Positions 42,631 to 49,160 of a stretch of 58,128 nucleotides of DNA are shown here, piece by piece. Source of the DNA: a virus. The notes under the pieces are model-generated. The model had not been told where the DNA came from and ran no database searches. It saw nothing but the letters and a program-made list of their open reading frames with translations. The translations under genes were made by a program, and so were the position numbers. Where the stretch lies: positions 1 to 58,128 of the IMG/VR virus record IMGVR_UViG_3300025928_000002. The stretch is one strand, 5' to 3'. Each line of letters starts with the position of its first letter. The stretch's first letter is position 1.

Positions 42631-43042
42631 GCATGAGGTTCAGGGGCAGACTCCGGGGGAGACTCGGAGTAAGGGTCTGAGGGGCTCGCTGGTCGGTAAG
42701 GCTCTGGATCCTTCGAGACCGATGACCGCCAGGGAGCTCCAGGGGGATATGCACTGGATGAGGGAGGTCAGGAGGCAGGGCAGCGGCAGGAGGAATGACG
42801 ACACTAGTCTGAGAGAGATCACCGCTGAGGATCGGGGGAAGTCGGGTCATAACAGGGGGGTCGCGGTCAGGGTCGCCTGGTGTGGGGCCGAGAGTGAGGC
42901 CGCCATCAAGAGCGGGTGGGCCGCCGACAAGGCCCGGGCTGGAAGCCGACTCAAGATGACGCAGAATAGGGGGATAGTCACCTGCGCTGATTGCATCGAA
43001 GCTGAGCTGAAGCATCATGAGTCAGAGACTGAGGGGAAGTAA
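42623..43042 (+). CDS. Hypothetical protein with C-terminal CxxC
   Basis: 139 residues from the GTG at 42623; the upstream extension is shadow of the previous gene. Very Arg/Glu/Gly-rich N-terminus, then RVAWCGAESEAAIKSGW and IVTCADCIEAELKHHE, where CxxC and two His may bind zinc. Followed directly by the next GTG. Unknown function. Confidence 0.5.
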   Translation: MSEHEVQGQTPGETRSKGLRGSLVGKALDPSRPMTARELQGDMHWMREVRRQGSGRRNDDTSLREITAEDRGKSGHNRGVAVRVAWCGAESEAAIKSGWAADKARAGSRLKMTQNRGIVTCADCIEAELKHHESETEGK

Positions 43043-43684
43043 GTGGCTAAGTCTGGGGTTGGATCAGCTGAGAGTGGAGAGAGGTCGGTGCCCCGGCAGC
43101 AGGTGGACCGACTGGTCAGGTCTCGCATCGCTGAGATCATGTCTGCGGCCGGTGTGGACATTGGCAGGATCGGCCTGGAGGTGGTGTGGGATCTGCCGCC
43201 GGACTTTGTCAGGGCCTATGAGAATCTATGGCGGCTGGTCGCTGAGGGCGACAGGTTGATCGATGGCCGGGGTGAGTTGGGCAAGGACGCTGAGGTCGGA
43301 AGGGCCAAGGATCCAAAGAGCAGTCAGATGGGCGGTGGAGCTAATGGCAGGACTAAGGACACGGATCGCAGTAGGTCTCGCCTGGACACTGTTGTGGTTA
43401 GGTCGGGCGGCTCAGCTCGTCGTCGGGGGGCTGGGAGTCGCGCTCCTGGTGGTGTGGGGGCTAATGGCCTGGAGGGCGCTGCGGAGCTGAAGGAGCGGGT
43501 CGACAAGCGGCTGAGGGCCATCGCCAGGGATGTGATAGGGGAGCTCATGGAGCTGTACGGCCTGGACGTGAGCACGGGGGAGATCCGGGTGAGGGTGGAC
43601 ACAGCAAAGGTCGGGCAGATGAGGGGGGCTCTGGCCCGGGCAGCGAAGGTCGGTGATGATATCGACGACTCGCTCGATGAATGA
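43043..43684 (+). CDS. Hypothetical protein, end of the rightward unit
   Basis: 213 residues, GTG start right after the previous TAA. N-terminal helix (QQVDRLVRSRIAEIMSAAGVD), a disordered Arg/Ser/Gly middle (about 80-135), then a helical C-terminal domain (VDKRLRAIARDVIGELMELYGLD) ending acidic. The two-domain layout with a flexible linker is unusual. Unknown function. Confidence 0.55.
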   Translation: MAKSGVGSAESGERSVPRQQVDRLVRSRIAEIMSAAGVDIGRIGLEVVWDLPPDFVRAYENLWRLVAEGDRLIDGRGELGKDAEVGRAKDPKSSQMGGGANGRTKDTDRSRSRLDTVVVRSGGSARRRGAGSRAPGGVGANGLEGAAELKERVDKRLRAIARDVIGELMELYGLDVSTGEIRVRVDTAKVGQMRGALARAAKVGDDIDDSLDE

Positions 43685-44809
43685 TTTTGGGGCTGTCTAG
43701 GGAAGCGTGATCGACTCTTTAGTCGATCGGGATAGGCCTTCATGACGAATGATGCATGGGGGCCTATCTTGCTGTCTAGGGATTGATGATATCGAATCGT
43801 GATTGGGAGTTGGGTCACTCTTATCTTGTTGGGGGGTGATAGTGAGGCTTATTCTAACCCGGGGGCTGCGGGTGCGGGTGATGGTGGTGTACAGGGTATA
43901 GCGTGCGTGAGGACGTGAATAACAACGGGGGGTGGAAGATAGGTTCGAAGCAAACAATGGGTACGAGCGGACTAAGATTACAACGGTCATATCCACGTAA
44001 AATCTACGGGGTAGTGCTTAACACTCAACGGACTACATAGTAACACACAGCGGACCACTTTCTCAAAACGCCCACACAGGGTAAGGCCGCACCCGTTTGA
44101 CATGAGTACGTTGTTCGAAACGTCGACGGGCGCGGGTAAAGGAACTTTCCGCCCTGTAGCGACTGTAAAATTCAGGTAAAACTCCCAAATCATCTCAAAA
44201 AGGGATTGATATCATCAAATAAATTGATTGATATCTCAAAAAAAGCCCGTTCTTATGCGGTAAGAGTCTCGCGCCGGCGCGTCGCCGGGCGCCAGCGCAT
44301 ATAGCGCCCCTGCACGTCATACGCACGCGAGTGAGAGGGCCGTAGAATCATAAATTAATGCAGTCGTTATAACTTGTCATCCGCCTGACAGTGTCCGATT
44401 CGCGAAAAACGAGTCGTCTTGTCGCATAAATCGGTTGACATTTGTCGAGGTCGCACAAATTGAACAGATAAGACGTATACAATCAACTGGAAACGGATTT
44501 TAGTTTCGAAAATTCCAGACTGATCTAGGATATAACCTGAAAACCATCCAAATTGGACATATCCTGGGATACTGCCCGGAGAATGATCGGTTAGGGGGCT
44601 ATGAATGGCCCACTTCAATACTACCATACGTGGCAAGGTTTGTCAAGGCTGCGCAGGATACAACTTGCCCAGGAGCCGCGGCGATATAGATGGCGCGCAC
44701 GCGCGAATATCATTGATCGATAAAAAAGTAAAGGTTCCTGGGCGATCGATGGCTAATCGTTATTCATAAAGGGTCTTCAAAAGTCGTCCGTTTTAAGGTG
44801 ATTTGGAGC
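43685..44809. other. Long low-GC noncoding region
   Basis: More than 1.1 kb with no convincing gene. Base composition drops sharply. TTGATATC occurs twice at about 44207-44232 with A/T-rich sequence between. Other features are a GC-rich patch with GCGCC repeats (about 44270-44310), one copy of the AACTGGAAACGGAT element (44478-44516), and AGGATAT/ATATCCT inverted pairing near 44530-44570. It may hold an origin, a regulatory region or host-derived sequence. Confidence 0.6.
44478..44516 (+). repeat. AACTGGAAACGGAT element, copy A
   Basis: The first 22 bases (TACAATCAACTGGAAACGGATT) recur exactly at 46437, and the following T-rich/AATTC part is similar. Each copy lies in a noncoding stretch. 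Confidence 0.75.
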
Positions 44810-44844
44810 TTGACAAGGGGGCGAGGGGGGTATATATTTAAGGC
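44810..44844 (+). promoter_or_regulatory. Leaderless-type promoter at 44810
   Basis: TTGACA (44810-44815), a 17-base G-rich spacer, TATATT (44833-44838), TAAGGC, ATG at 44845. Here the +1 ATG opens only a short Arg-rich frame, and the real gene starts at 44891 behind GGGAAGG and a G6/C6 hairpin (about 44852-44868). Confidence 0.6.
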
Positions 44845-44890
44845 ATGAACGAGGGGGGAATCGCCCCCCACAAGGGAAGGATTGAATATC

Positions 44891-45301
44891 ATGGCCACCG
44901 CGAAGACCGCCTTCACCGCCGCCACCCTCGCCGCCGAGTTCGGGACCAACCCGAAGGAGCTGCGCAAGTTCCTCCGCACCCCCGAGTCCGGGATCGAGCC
45001 GGTCGGCAAGGGCGCCCGCTACAACATCGAGCTGACCCCCGCCGCGACGACCAAGCTGCGCAAGAAGTTCCAGGACTGGTCCGCGGCCGCCGAGAAGGCG
45101 CGCGAAGAGCGGAAGCAGATGCTCGAGGACGCGGCCGCGAACAAGCTCAACGTCCTGACGATCGCGGTCGAATCGGAAGTGGTTGAGACCGACGACGAGG
45201 TCCCGGCCGAGGAGCTCGACTTCGAGAACATGACCGACGCCGACATCGAGGCCGCGCTCGACGAGATCGTCGCCGAGGACGCCGAGAAGGATGAGGCCTG
45301 A
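44891..45301 (+). CDS. LRKFLR-type DNA-binding protein
   Basis: 136 residues from the ATG at 44891 (GGGAAGG ten bases upstream); a TTG at 44882 is less likely. Residues about 8-50 (TLAAEFGTNPKELRKFLRT...VGKGARYNI) match the N-terminal domain of the 33467 protein almost position for position. Then a basic helix, and an acidic C-terminus from about residue 95. Strong GC-ending codon bias, unlike the surrounding island, suggests high expression. Likely a nucleoid-type or regulatory protein. Confidence 0.65.
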   Translation: MATAKTAFTAATLAAEFGTNPKELRKFLRTPESGIEPVGKGARYNIELTPAATTKLRKKFQDWSAAAEKAREERKQMLEDAAANKLNVLTIAVESEVVETDDEVPAEELDFENMTDADIEAALDEIVAEDAEKDEA

Positions 45302-45319
45302 CATAAACACCCTAACGCT

Positions 45320-45337
45320 CCGCCCCTGAGGGGGCGG
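45320..45337 (+). terminator. Terminator after the 44891 gene
   Basis: CCGCCCC, loop TGAG, GGGGCGG, 19 bases after the stop. Confidence 0.65.
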
Positions 45338-45592
45338 GGCGAAGGTGTGTGTATACGTGTGTGTATTGTAGGGGATGAACAAAAACCCTATCATCTTAAG
45401 GGGTTGATATCGGCTAAGTGATCACTCGCGGCACTTACCTGACACGTCAGGGTGTGGGCAAAATAGAGTGTGGCGATGAGTTGATATAGCGCTAGGAGGC
45501 GCTGAGAGGGGGTTGGAAGGCACCGCGGGGAGCAGCCGTTAATCTGGATATCCTGCTCCCCCGAGCGGCGCTTAAAAAGCCCTGTGAGTGCC
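45338..45592. other. Noncoding stretch
   Basis: About 255 bases. Holds GTGT/ATAC repeats, a CCTGACACGTCAGG palindrome (about 45438-45451), two TTGATAT boxes, and the pair GGGGAGCA/TGCTCCCC (about 45527-45561). No gene seen. Confidence 0.5.
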
Positions 45593-45627
45593 TTGACATG
45601 CGTGGCATGAGGGGGTAGTATTGCCTT
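45593..45627 (+). promoter_or_regulatory. Leaderless promoter for gene at 45628
   Basis: TTGACA (45593-45598), 17 bases ending GGGGG, TAGTAT (45616-45621), six bases, ATG. Confidence 0.7.
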
Positions 45628-45948
45628 ATGAACAAATACATTGAAGCCTCGCTCAAGATCGACCTCGCGCAGGTGATCACCGCGCTTGCCGAAGAGTTGA
45701 TCGACGTCACCGACCTCTGGCAGGTGATCACCGACCCGCCGACGAACGAGGAAGATCTCATGGACTTCATCGATCGCGACGACATACAGCAGCTATACTT
45801 CGTGATCAAGACGGTCAAGAGCTTGACCAAACATCTCGACCCGATGCTCATGGTATCCCTGCGCAAGCAGCTCGTTGTTCTGCAAGAAGAGAATGAATGC
45901 GACACCTGCGGGGGGACTCTGCTGATCAGCTGCACTTGCGAGGGCTGA
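45628..45948 (+). CDS. Hypothetical acidic protein with C-terminal zinc-type cysteines
   Basis: 106 residues, leaderless. Helical body (IDLAQVITALAEELIDVTDLW) and a Cys cluster at the end (ECDTCGGTLLISCTCEG), four Cys in a ribbon-like pattern. Enriched in Asp/Ile codons of GAT/ATC type like its neighbours. Unknown function. Confidence 0.6.
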   Translation: MNKYIEASLKIDLAQVITALAEELIDVTDLWQVITDPPTNEEDLMDFIDRDDIQQLYFVIKTVKSLTKHLDPMLMVSLRKQLVVLQEENECDTCGGTLLISCTCEG

Positions 45949-45952
45949 CACC

Positions 45953-45982
45953 TTGACACGGGGGGCACACGGGGTATAGTAT
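45953..45982 (+). promoter_or_regulatory. Promoter for the 46028 gene
   Basis: TTGACA (45953-45958), G-rich spacer, TATAGT or TAGTAT (45975-45982). Unlike its neighbours it gives a leader of about 40 bases with AGGAGGG. Confidence 0.65.
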
Positions 45983-46027
45983 AACACTGATCGACCGACA
46001 ACACAAAACACTCCACAGGAGGGTATC

Positions 46028-46396
46028 ATGAGCGGCGCATACAACATCACGACCCTGAAGCGCAAGATCTCACCCAAGAAGGTGCTCATGTGGTCACTCG
46101 CCGGCCCCGTCGCGATCTTCGCGCTCTTCATCATGATCGCGCTGGGTGTGGGATTCGCGCAAGCGATCGGCAGCAACCACTCGCCCAACCAGATCACGAT
46201 CGAGAAGACAAACTCGATGTACGACGACTGCGTGACCTTCGCGAACGCTCGCGGGTACTCAAGCGACATATGCGAGTCGCTCACTCACACCGACAAGACC
46301 GTCTCAAGCTTCAACGACGGCTTCGTGACATCTAAGCAGGACGACTGCCAGCAGGGCGACGCGAAGGCATGCGAATGGGTTAAGACCAACGACTGA
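46028..46396 (+). CDS. Membrane-anchored protein with four-Cys exported domain
   Basis: 122 residues. A basic N-terminus (KRKISPKK) precedes one membrane segment (VLMWSLAGPVAIFALFIMIA); the rest has four Cys (DDCVTF, DICES, DDCQQ, ACEW) that could form disulfides outside the cell. A type II anchored surface protein expressed from its own promoter could alter phage adsorption or exclusion. The role is inference. Confidence 0.6.
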   Translation: MSGAYNITTLKRKISPKKVLMWSLAGPVAIFALFIMIALGVGFAQAIGSNHSPNQITIEKTNSMYDDCVTFANARGYSSDICESLTHTDKTVSSFNDGFVTSKQDDCQQGDAKACEWVKTND

Positions 46397-46400
46397 ACTC

Positions 46401-46432
46401 TGCGACGCCCGCGCGATGCGCGGGTAGTCGCA
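46401..46432 (+). terminator. Terminator after the 46028 gene
   Basis: TGCGAC-CCCGCGC pairs with GCGCGGG-GTCGCA around GAT, one short bulge, four bases past the stop. Confidence 0.7.
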
Positions 46433-46436
46433 TGTC

Positions 46437-46533
46437 TACAATCAACTGGAAACGGATTCTTTTTTCGGAAATTCTGGATTATTCCATATATGGCTCATGT
46501 CGAACATGTCCCATATGTCCGTTTCCACTTGAT
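46437..46533 (+). repeat. AACTGGAAACGGAT element, copy B, in a large palindrome
   Basis: ATCAACTGGAAACGGA (46441-46456) pairs with TCCGTTTCCACTTGAT (46518-46533), one mismatch in 16. Inside are CCATATATGG and CATG/CATG pairings. The first 22 bases equal copy A at 44478. Confidence 0.7.
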
Positions 46534-46612
46534 CGAGATGGTTTTCCGATCAATCTCATTGTATCATGATCGCGCCCCCTCGTCAAGGAGGTAAAACGGT
46601 GTTTTGAGGCAT

Positions 46613-46657
46613 GATGTTTTGACCTGCATATCTAAGATATCCGAGTGCAAACATCTT
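46613..46657 (+). repeat. GATGTTTT palindrome, copy 1
   Basis: GATGTTTTGACCTG, a central ATATCTAAGATAT, then a tail with GCAAACATC pairing back to the start. Closely related to 47381-47427. Confidence 0.65.
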
Positions 46658-46711
46658 GCTCCTGCGCCCCTTATTTACTTGATCGATAATAAAAGATCTT
46701 GTAAAAACCCC

Positions 46712-46746
46712 TTGCGCATGCGCGCGCGAGGGGGTATCATTAAAGC
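46712..46746 (+). promoter_or_regulatory. Leaderless promoter for gene at 46747
   Basis: TTGCGC (46712-46717), 17 bases ending GGGGG, TATCAT (46735-46740), TAAAGC, ATG. Confidence 0.7.
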
Positions 46747-46989
46747 ATGAACATTCGATTGATCGATCTCGATTATCTCGCGCGCATCGATCGCGCGATT
46801 GCGCAGGGGAAACCGATCATCAAGAAGTCCGATCACCCCTATCCCGATGAGGGCATGATGTTTTGCCCCGAATGCGACAGCAAGATCGACTACTTCGATG
46901 ATCGTGATCATCTGATCATCAACCCGAGCGATTCCGATCACGCATTCATCGCAATCTGTTGCGAGGGATATCATCCCCTTGCGATATAA
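46747..46989 (+). CDS. Small zinc-ribbon-like protein
   Basis: 80 residues, leaderless. MMFCPECDSKIDYFDDRDH and FIAICCEGYH supply CxxC and CC plus His. Coding sequence dense in GATC. One of four small genes of the same build between 46.7 and 48.1 kb. Unknown function. Confidence 0.6.
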   Translation: MNIRLIDLDYLARIDRAIAQGKPIIKKSDHPYPDEGMMFCPECDSKIDYFDDRDHLIINPSDSDHAFIAICCEGYHPLAI

Positions 46990-47000
46990 CTGATCATGCC

Positions 47001-47046
47001 CGATGCGCAGGGGGCAAAAGATCTTGAACTGCCCCCTTGCGCATCG
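47001..47046 (+). terminator. Terminator overlapping the next promoter
   Basis: CGATGCGCAGGGGGCA (47001-47016) pairs with TGCCCCCTTGCGCATCG (47030-47046) with one bulged base. The right arm contains the -35 TTGCGC (47037-47042) of the next promoter. Confidence 0.7.
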
Positions 47047-47065
47047 CGCATCGATCCCCTATAAT
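47037..47065 (+). promoter_or_regulatory. Promoter for gene at 47106
   Basis: TTGCGC (47037-47042), 17 bases, TATAAT (47060-47065), perfect -10. The leader is about 34 bases with GAAGGGA. Confidence 0.7.
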
Positions 47066-47105
47066 TTAATTAATCGATCAAAAATGATTCGAAGGGAATC
47101 TGATC

Positions 47106-47339
47106 ATGCGCCAGATCGAAGTGATCGCATACGAACTGCTCTCGATGCCCGAGGTCGCCGATCTTCGCGCGACGCGCGACGCGATCGAGCTCGCGGATCT
47201 GATCATCAACAACGGCCCCGACGCGCTGATCACTTTTCTCGATGACAAACTCGATCTTGACGACGACGATGCATGCATTGAGATCATGGACGAACTGCGC
47301 GAGATCATGACCGAGATGATCTTGCACCCAGTCGACTGA
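47106..47339 (+). CDS. Small acidic helical protein
   Basis: 77 residues, Asp/Glu/Ile/Leu-rich and fully helical (VIAYELLSMPEVADLRATRDAIELADLI...DACIEIMDELREIMTEMI). No Cys motif. Its DNA holds about twelve GATC sites. Acidic small proteins of this kind can act as DNA mimics or inhibitors of host enzymes, but there is no direct evidence here. Confidence 0.6.
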   Translation: MRQIEVIAYELLSMPEVADLRATRDAIELADLIINNGPDALITFLDDKLDLDDDDACIEIMDELREIMTEMILHPVD

Positions 47340-47380
47340 TCATCAATGCCCTGATTCCTCCCCCAGGGGGGTTGAGGGGC

Positions 47381-47427
47381 AAGATGTTTTGACCTGGATA
47401 TCTTAGATATCCCGGCTAAAACATCTT
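47381..47427 (+). repeat. GATGTTTT palindrome, copy 2
   Basis: AAGATGTTTT (47381-47390) and AAAACATCTT (47418-47427) are perfect complements; inside, GGATATC/GATATCC. Shares GATGTTTTGACCTG and the ATATCT.AGATATCC core with copy 1. Confidence 0.75.
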
Positions 47428-47473
47428 GTCGCAGGGGGCGAATGAGGGGGTTCAAATTACTCGCGGGTAACCC

Positions 47474-47508
47474 TTGACGTAGGGGGTTGCGCATGCGATG
47501 ATTAATGC
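47474..47508 (+). promoter_or_regulatory. Leaderless promoter for gene at 47509
   Basis: TTGACG (47474-47479), 17 bases, GATGAT (47497-47502), TAATGC, ATG. AACCC before and GGGTT after place the -35 in a small hairpin loop. Confidence 0.65.
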
Positions 47509-47817
47509 ATGACGAACGATGAACTGATCGAACACCCGATGCGCACGAACGCGATCATCGCAACTGCGCGATCGATGAACATCTCTGACTCTGATCTTCT
47601 CTCTTACGCGATCGACGCGATCGACGAACTCGATCATCACGCTTACGACGCGCTCGACGATCCGCGCATCTCGATCATTCTGATCATCAACGCATTGACG
47701 GGATCTGACGACGATCACGACGACATGATCCATGATCTCACGCACGCGCTGAACATGATCGACAAATGCACCGATCATCCCCAAAACTGCGCATCTTGCT
47801 GCGATCTCGATGATTAA
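47509..47817 (+). CDS. Small Asp/Ile/His-rich protein
   Basis: 102 residues, leaderless. Helical and very acidic with DDDHDDMIHDLTHALNMIDK and a C-terminal HPQNCASCCDLDD (three Cys). Coding DNA is packed with GATC (about 17 sites). Unknown function; possible metal binding through His/Asp/Cys. Confidence 0.6.
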   Translation: MTNDELIEHPMRTNAIIATARSMNISDSDLLSYAIDAIDELDHHAYDALDDPRISIILIINALTGSDDDHDDMIHDLTHALNMIDKCTDHPQNCASCCDLDD

Positions 47818-47824
47818 AACATCT

Positions 47825-47860
47825 CCCCCGCGCCCCCTTGACGAACAGGGGGCGCGGGGG
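47825..47860 (+). terminator. Perfect hairpin with the -35 of the next promoter as its loop
   Basis: CCCCCGCGCCCCC (47825-47837), loop TTGACGAACA, GGGGGCGCGGGGG (47848-47860): 13 of 13 pairs. The loop contains TTGACG, the -35 element of the following leaderless promoter. Confidence 0.8.
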
Positions 47861-47873
47861 GTATGATTAAGGC
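47838..47873 (+). promoter_or_regulatory. Leaderless promoter for gene at 47874
   Basis: TTGACG (47838-47843), 18 bases, TATGAT (47862-47867), TAAGGC, ATG. Confidence 0.7.
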
Positions 47874-48062
47874 ATGAACTCGATCGAACGACTCGCTTGC
47901 CGAATGATCGACGCTATGCCGATCTCCTTCTACGAATCGCGCGCTGCATTGATCCCTTATTATACACTGATTTACACGCCGCTGCGACTGCTTGATCTCC
48001 GACGCAATATTCGATCATTCCTCGCCGACGCGATCATGGAAAACTCCGATCATCTCGACTGA
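47874..48062 (+). CDS. Small hypothetical protein
   Basis: 62 residues, leaderless. Helical with two mildly hydrophobic stretches (LIPYYTLIYTPLRLL). Last of the four small GATC-rich genes, with its own terminator. Unknown function. Confidence 0.55.
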   Translation: MNSIERLACRMIDAMPISFYESRAALIPYYTLIYTPLRLLDLRRNIRSFLADAIMENSDHLD

Positions 48063-48068
48063 TCACTG

Positions 48069-48087
48069 CCCCCGCGCAATGCGGGGG
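48069..48087 (+). terminator. Terminator after the 47874 gene
   Basis: CCCCCGC, loop GCAAT, GCGGGGG, six bases past the stop. Confidence 0.7.
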
Positions 48088-48119
48088 TAAGATCATGTGT
48101 GCGTAAGATCGGTGTGGGA

Positions 48120-48528
48120 TGATATGGTATAGGGGTTTATATGGGGCGCCTTATATATGCCCTTATATGGATGCATCATATATCCGATCATATATCATTG
48201 ATTGATAATGATATGCATGCATTGATATCATCCGCATCATGCATCTATGCATATGATGCATCTGCATGCATATATCCCCTTCTGATATGCAATGCGAATC
48301 GATATCCTATATATCCTTATTCATCCAGATTGTTTCCATCTATCCATATTCATATGCATTCCTGTGAGATTGGATGAGTCATGGTCATGTGAGATGCGTG
48401 AGATGAGATGGGATGCATGTCCGTTATGAACCCCCCCGGGTGGAAACGTGGGGATAAATCCGATCCCCATCTTTCGGACGATGTCTCAGACCGGCTACCT
48501 ATCTCCCGTGGGAGCCATTATTCAATAA
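48120..48528. other. A/T-rich region of ATGCAT/GATATC/TATAT words
   Basis: About 400 bases. 48125-48380 is made almost wholly of short overlapping words (ATGCAT, GATATC, TATATG, CATATA), then a G/C part with TGGGGAT/ATCCCCA near 48450. The 78-residue open frame inside is low in complexity and not believed. An origin or regulatory site is possible. Confidence 0.55.
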
Positions 48529-48563
48529 TTGACCGACCGTCACAGAGCTGATATGATCGCCTC
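48529..48563 (+). promoter_or_regulatory. Leaderless promoter for gene at 48564
   Basis: TTGACC (48529-48534), 17 bases, TATGAT (48552-48557), six bases, ATG. Confidence 0.7.
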
Positions 48564-48914
48564 ATGGAACAAATCGAGCAGCACCTCATCGGCTACCTCA
48601 ACACCACTCCCGACGAGTTTGAGCGCCGCTTCCTGCCCACCTACCTGCGCAACGTGAACGACTGCGTCGCCCTCTCCCTGCGGCTCTTCCAGCACAGCTC
48701 GACCGCCCGGGTCGCACCGGTCTCCGTCACCACCATGACCCTCGAGCCCATGTGCAAGTATCTCGCCAGCTACATCAATAGCGTCCTCTCCACCCGGCAC
48801 CCGTCCATACAGATACAGCGGGAGCTCGAGAGGCTGTTCGCGATCAAGTTCGACCTCAACACGATCGTCATCGATCTGCCGGCGCACGAGTCGAACTCCC
48901 CCATCAAGTACTGA
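48564..48914 (+). CDS. Hypothetical protein
   Basis: 116 residues, leaderless. Mostly helical (EQHLIGYLNTTPDEFERRF, QRELERLFAIKFDLNTIVIDL). Codon use returns to the GC-ending genome norm, marking the right border of the island. Followed after six bases by a lipoprotein gene. Unknown function. Confidence 0.6.
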   Translation: MEQIEQHLIGYLNTTPDEFERRFLPTYLRNVNDCVALSLRLFQHSSTARVAPVSVTTMTLEPMCKYLASYINSVLSTRHPSIQIQRELERLFAIKFDLNTIVIDLPAHESNSPIKY

Positions 48915-48920
48915 TAGGAT

Positions 48921-49160
48921 ATGCCCATGCGCATGCATCTGAAGATTCTGCAAGCACTGAATGCGACCTACCTGGGTGTGGGACTCGGTCTCTGGGCCGG
49001 CGCTCTGCTGCTCGCCCTGCCTCTCTCGAGCTGCTGCAGCGGTACAGACTGCACTCCAGCCAGCCCAACCTCCCAGAACCCCACCCCGCGCATCACCAAC
49101 CCAGCGCCCTCGCTCATGACGGGCACCAATCTACCGACCGCGATTGGAACGATACGTTGA
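48921..49160 (+). CDS. Small putative lipoprotein
   Basis: 79 residues (alternative ATG 48927). Hydrophobic signal (GVGLGLWAGALLLALPLSSC) ends in a lipobox-like LPLSSC, so the Cys could be lipidated. The rest is a disordered Pro/Thr/Ser segment. Overlaps the next gene's start. First of three lipoprotein-like genes in a row. Confidence 0.55.
   Translation: MPMRMHLKILQALNATYLGVGLGLWAGALLLALPLSSCCSGTDCTPASPTSQNPTPRITNPAPSLMTGTNLPTAIGTIR

Larger units (their letters stand above)
46433..46711. other. Noncoding stretch with palindromic repeats
   Basis: About 280 bases. Contains copy B of the AACTGGAAACGGAT element within a 93-base imperfect palindrome and copy 1 of the GATGTTTT palindrome. No gene seen. 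Confidence 0.55.

Noticed and set aside
43263-43490. Nested 75-residue frame with membrane-like segments inside the 43043 gene
   Set aside because: The hydrophobic stretches may be chance readings of GTG/CTG-rich sequence, and there is no clear ribosome-binding site. Not excluded, but not supportable.
43987-44636. Two reverse-strand open frames (43987-44193 and 44367-44636)
   Set aside because: No ribosome-binding site, no promoter, composition unlike any phage gene here; treated as noncoding.
44845-45186. 113-residue frame from the +1 ATG at 44845
   Set aside because: From 44891 on it is the other frame of a strongly biased gene and reads as Arg/Gly-rich noise. Kept only as a possible regulatory start.
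48141-48377. 78-residue open frame in the A/T-rich region
   Set aside because: Low-complexity sequence of ATGCAT and TATAT words, no ribosome-binding site or promoter spacing; looks like chance.
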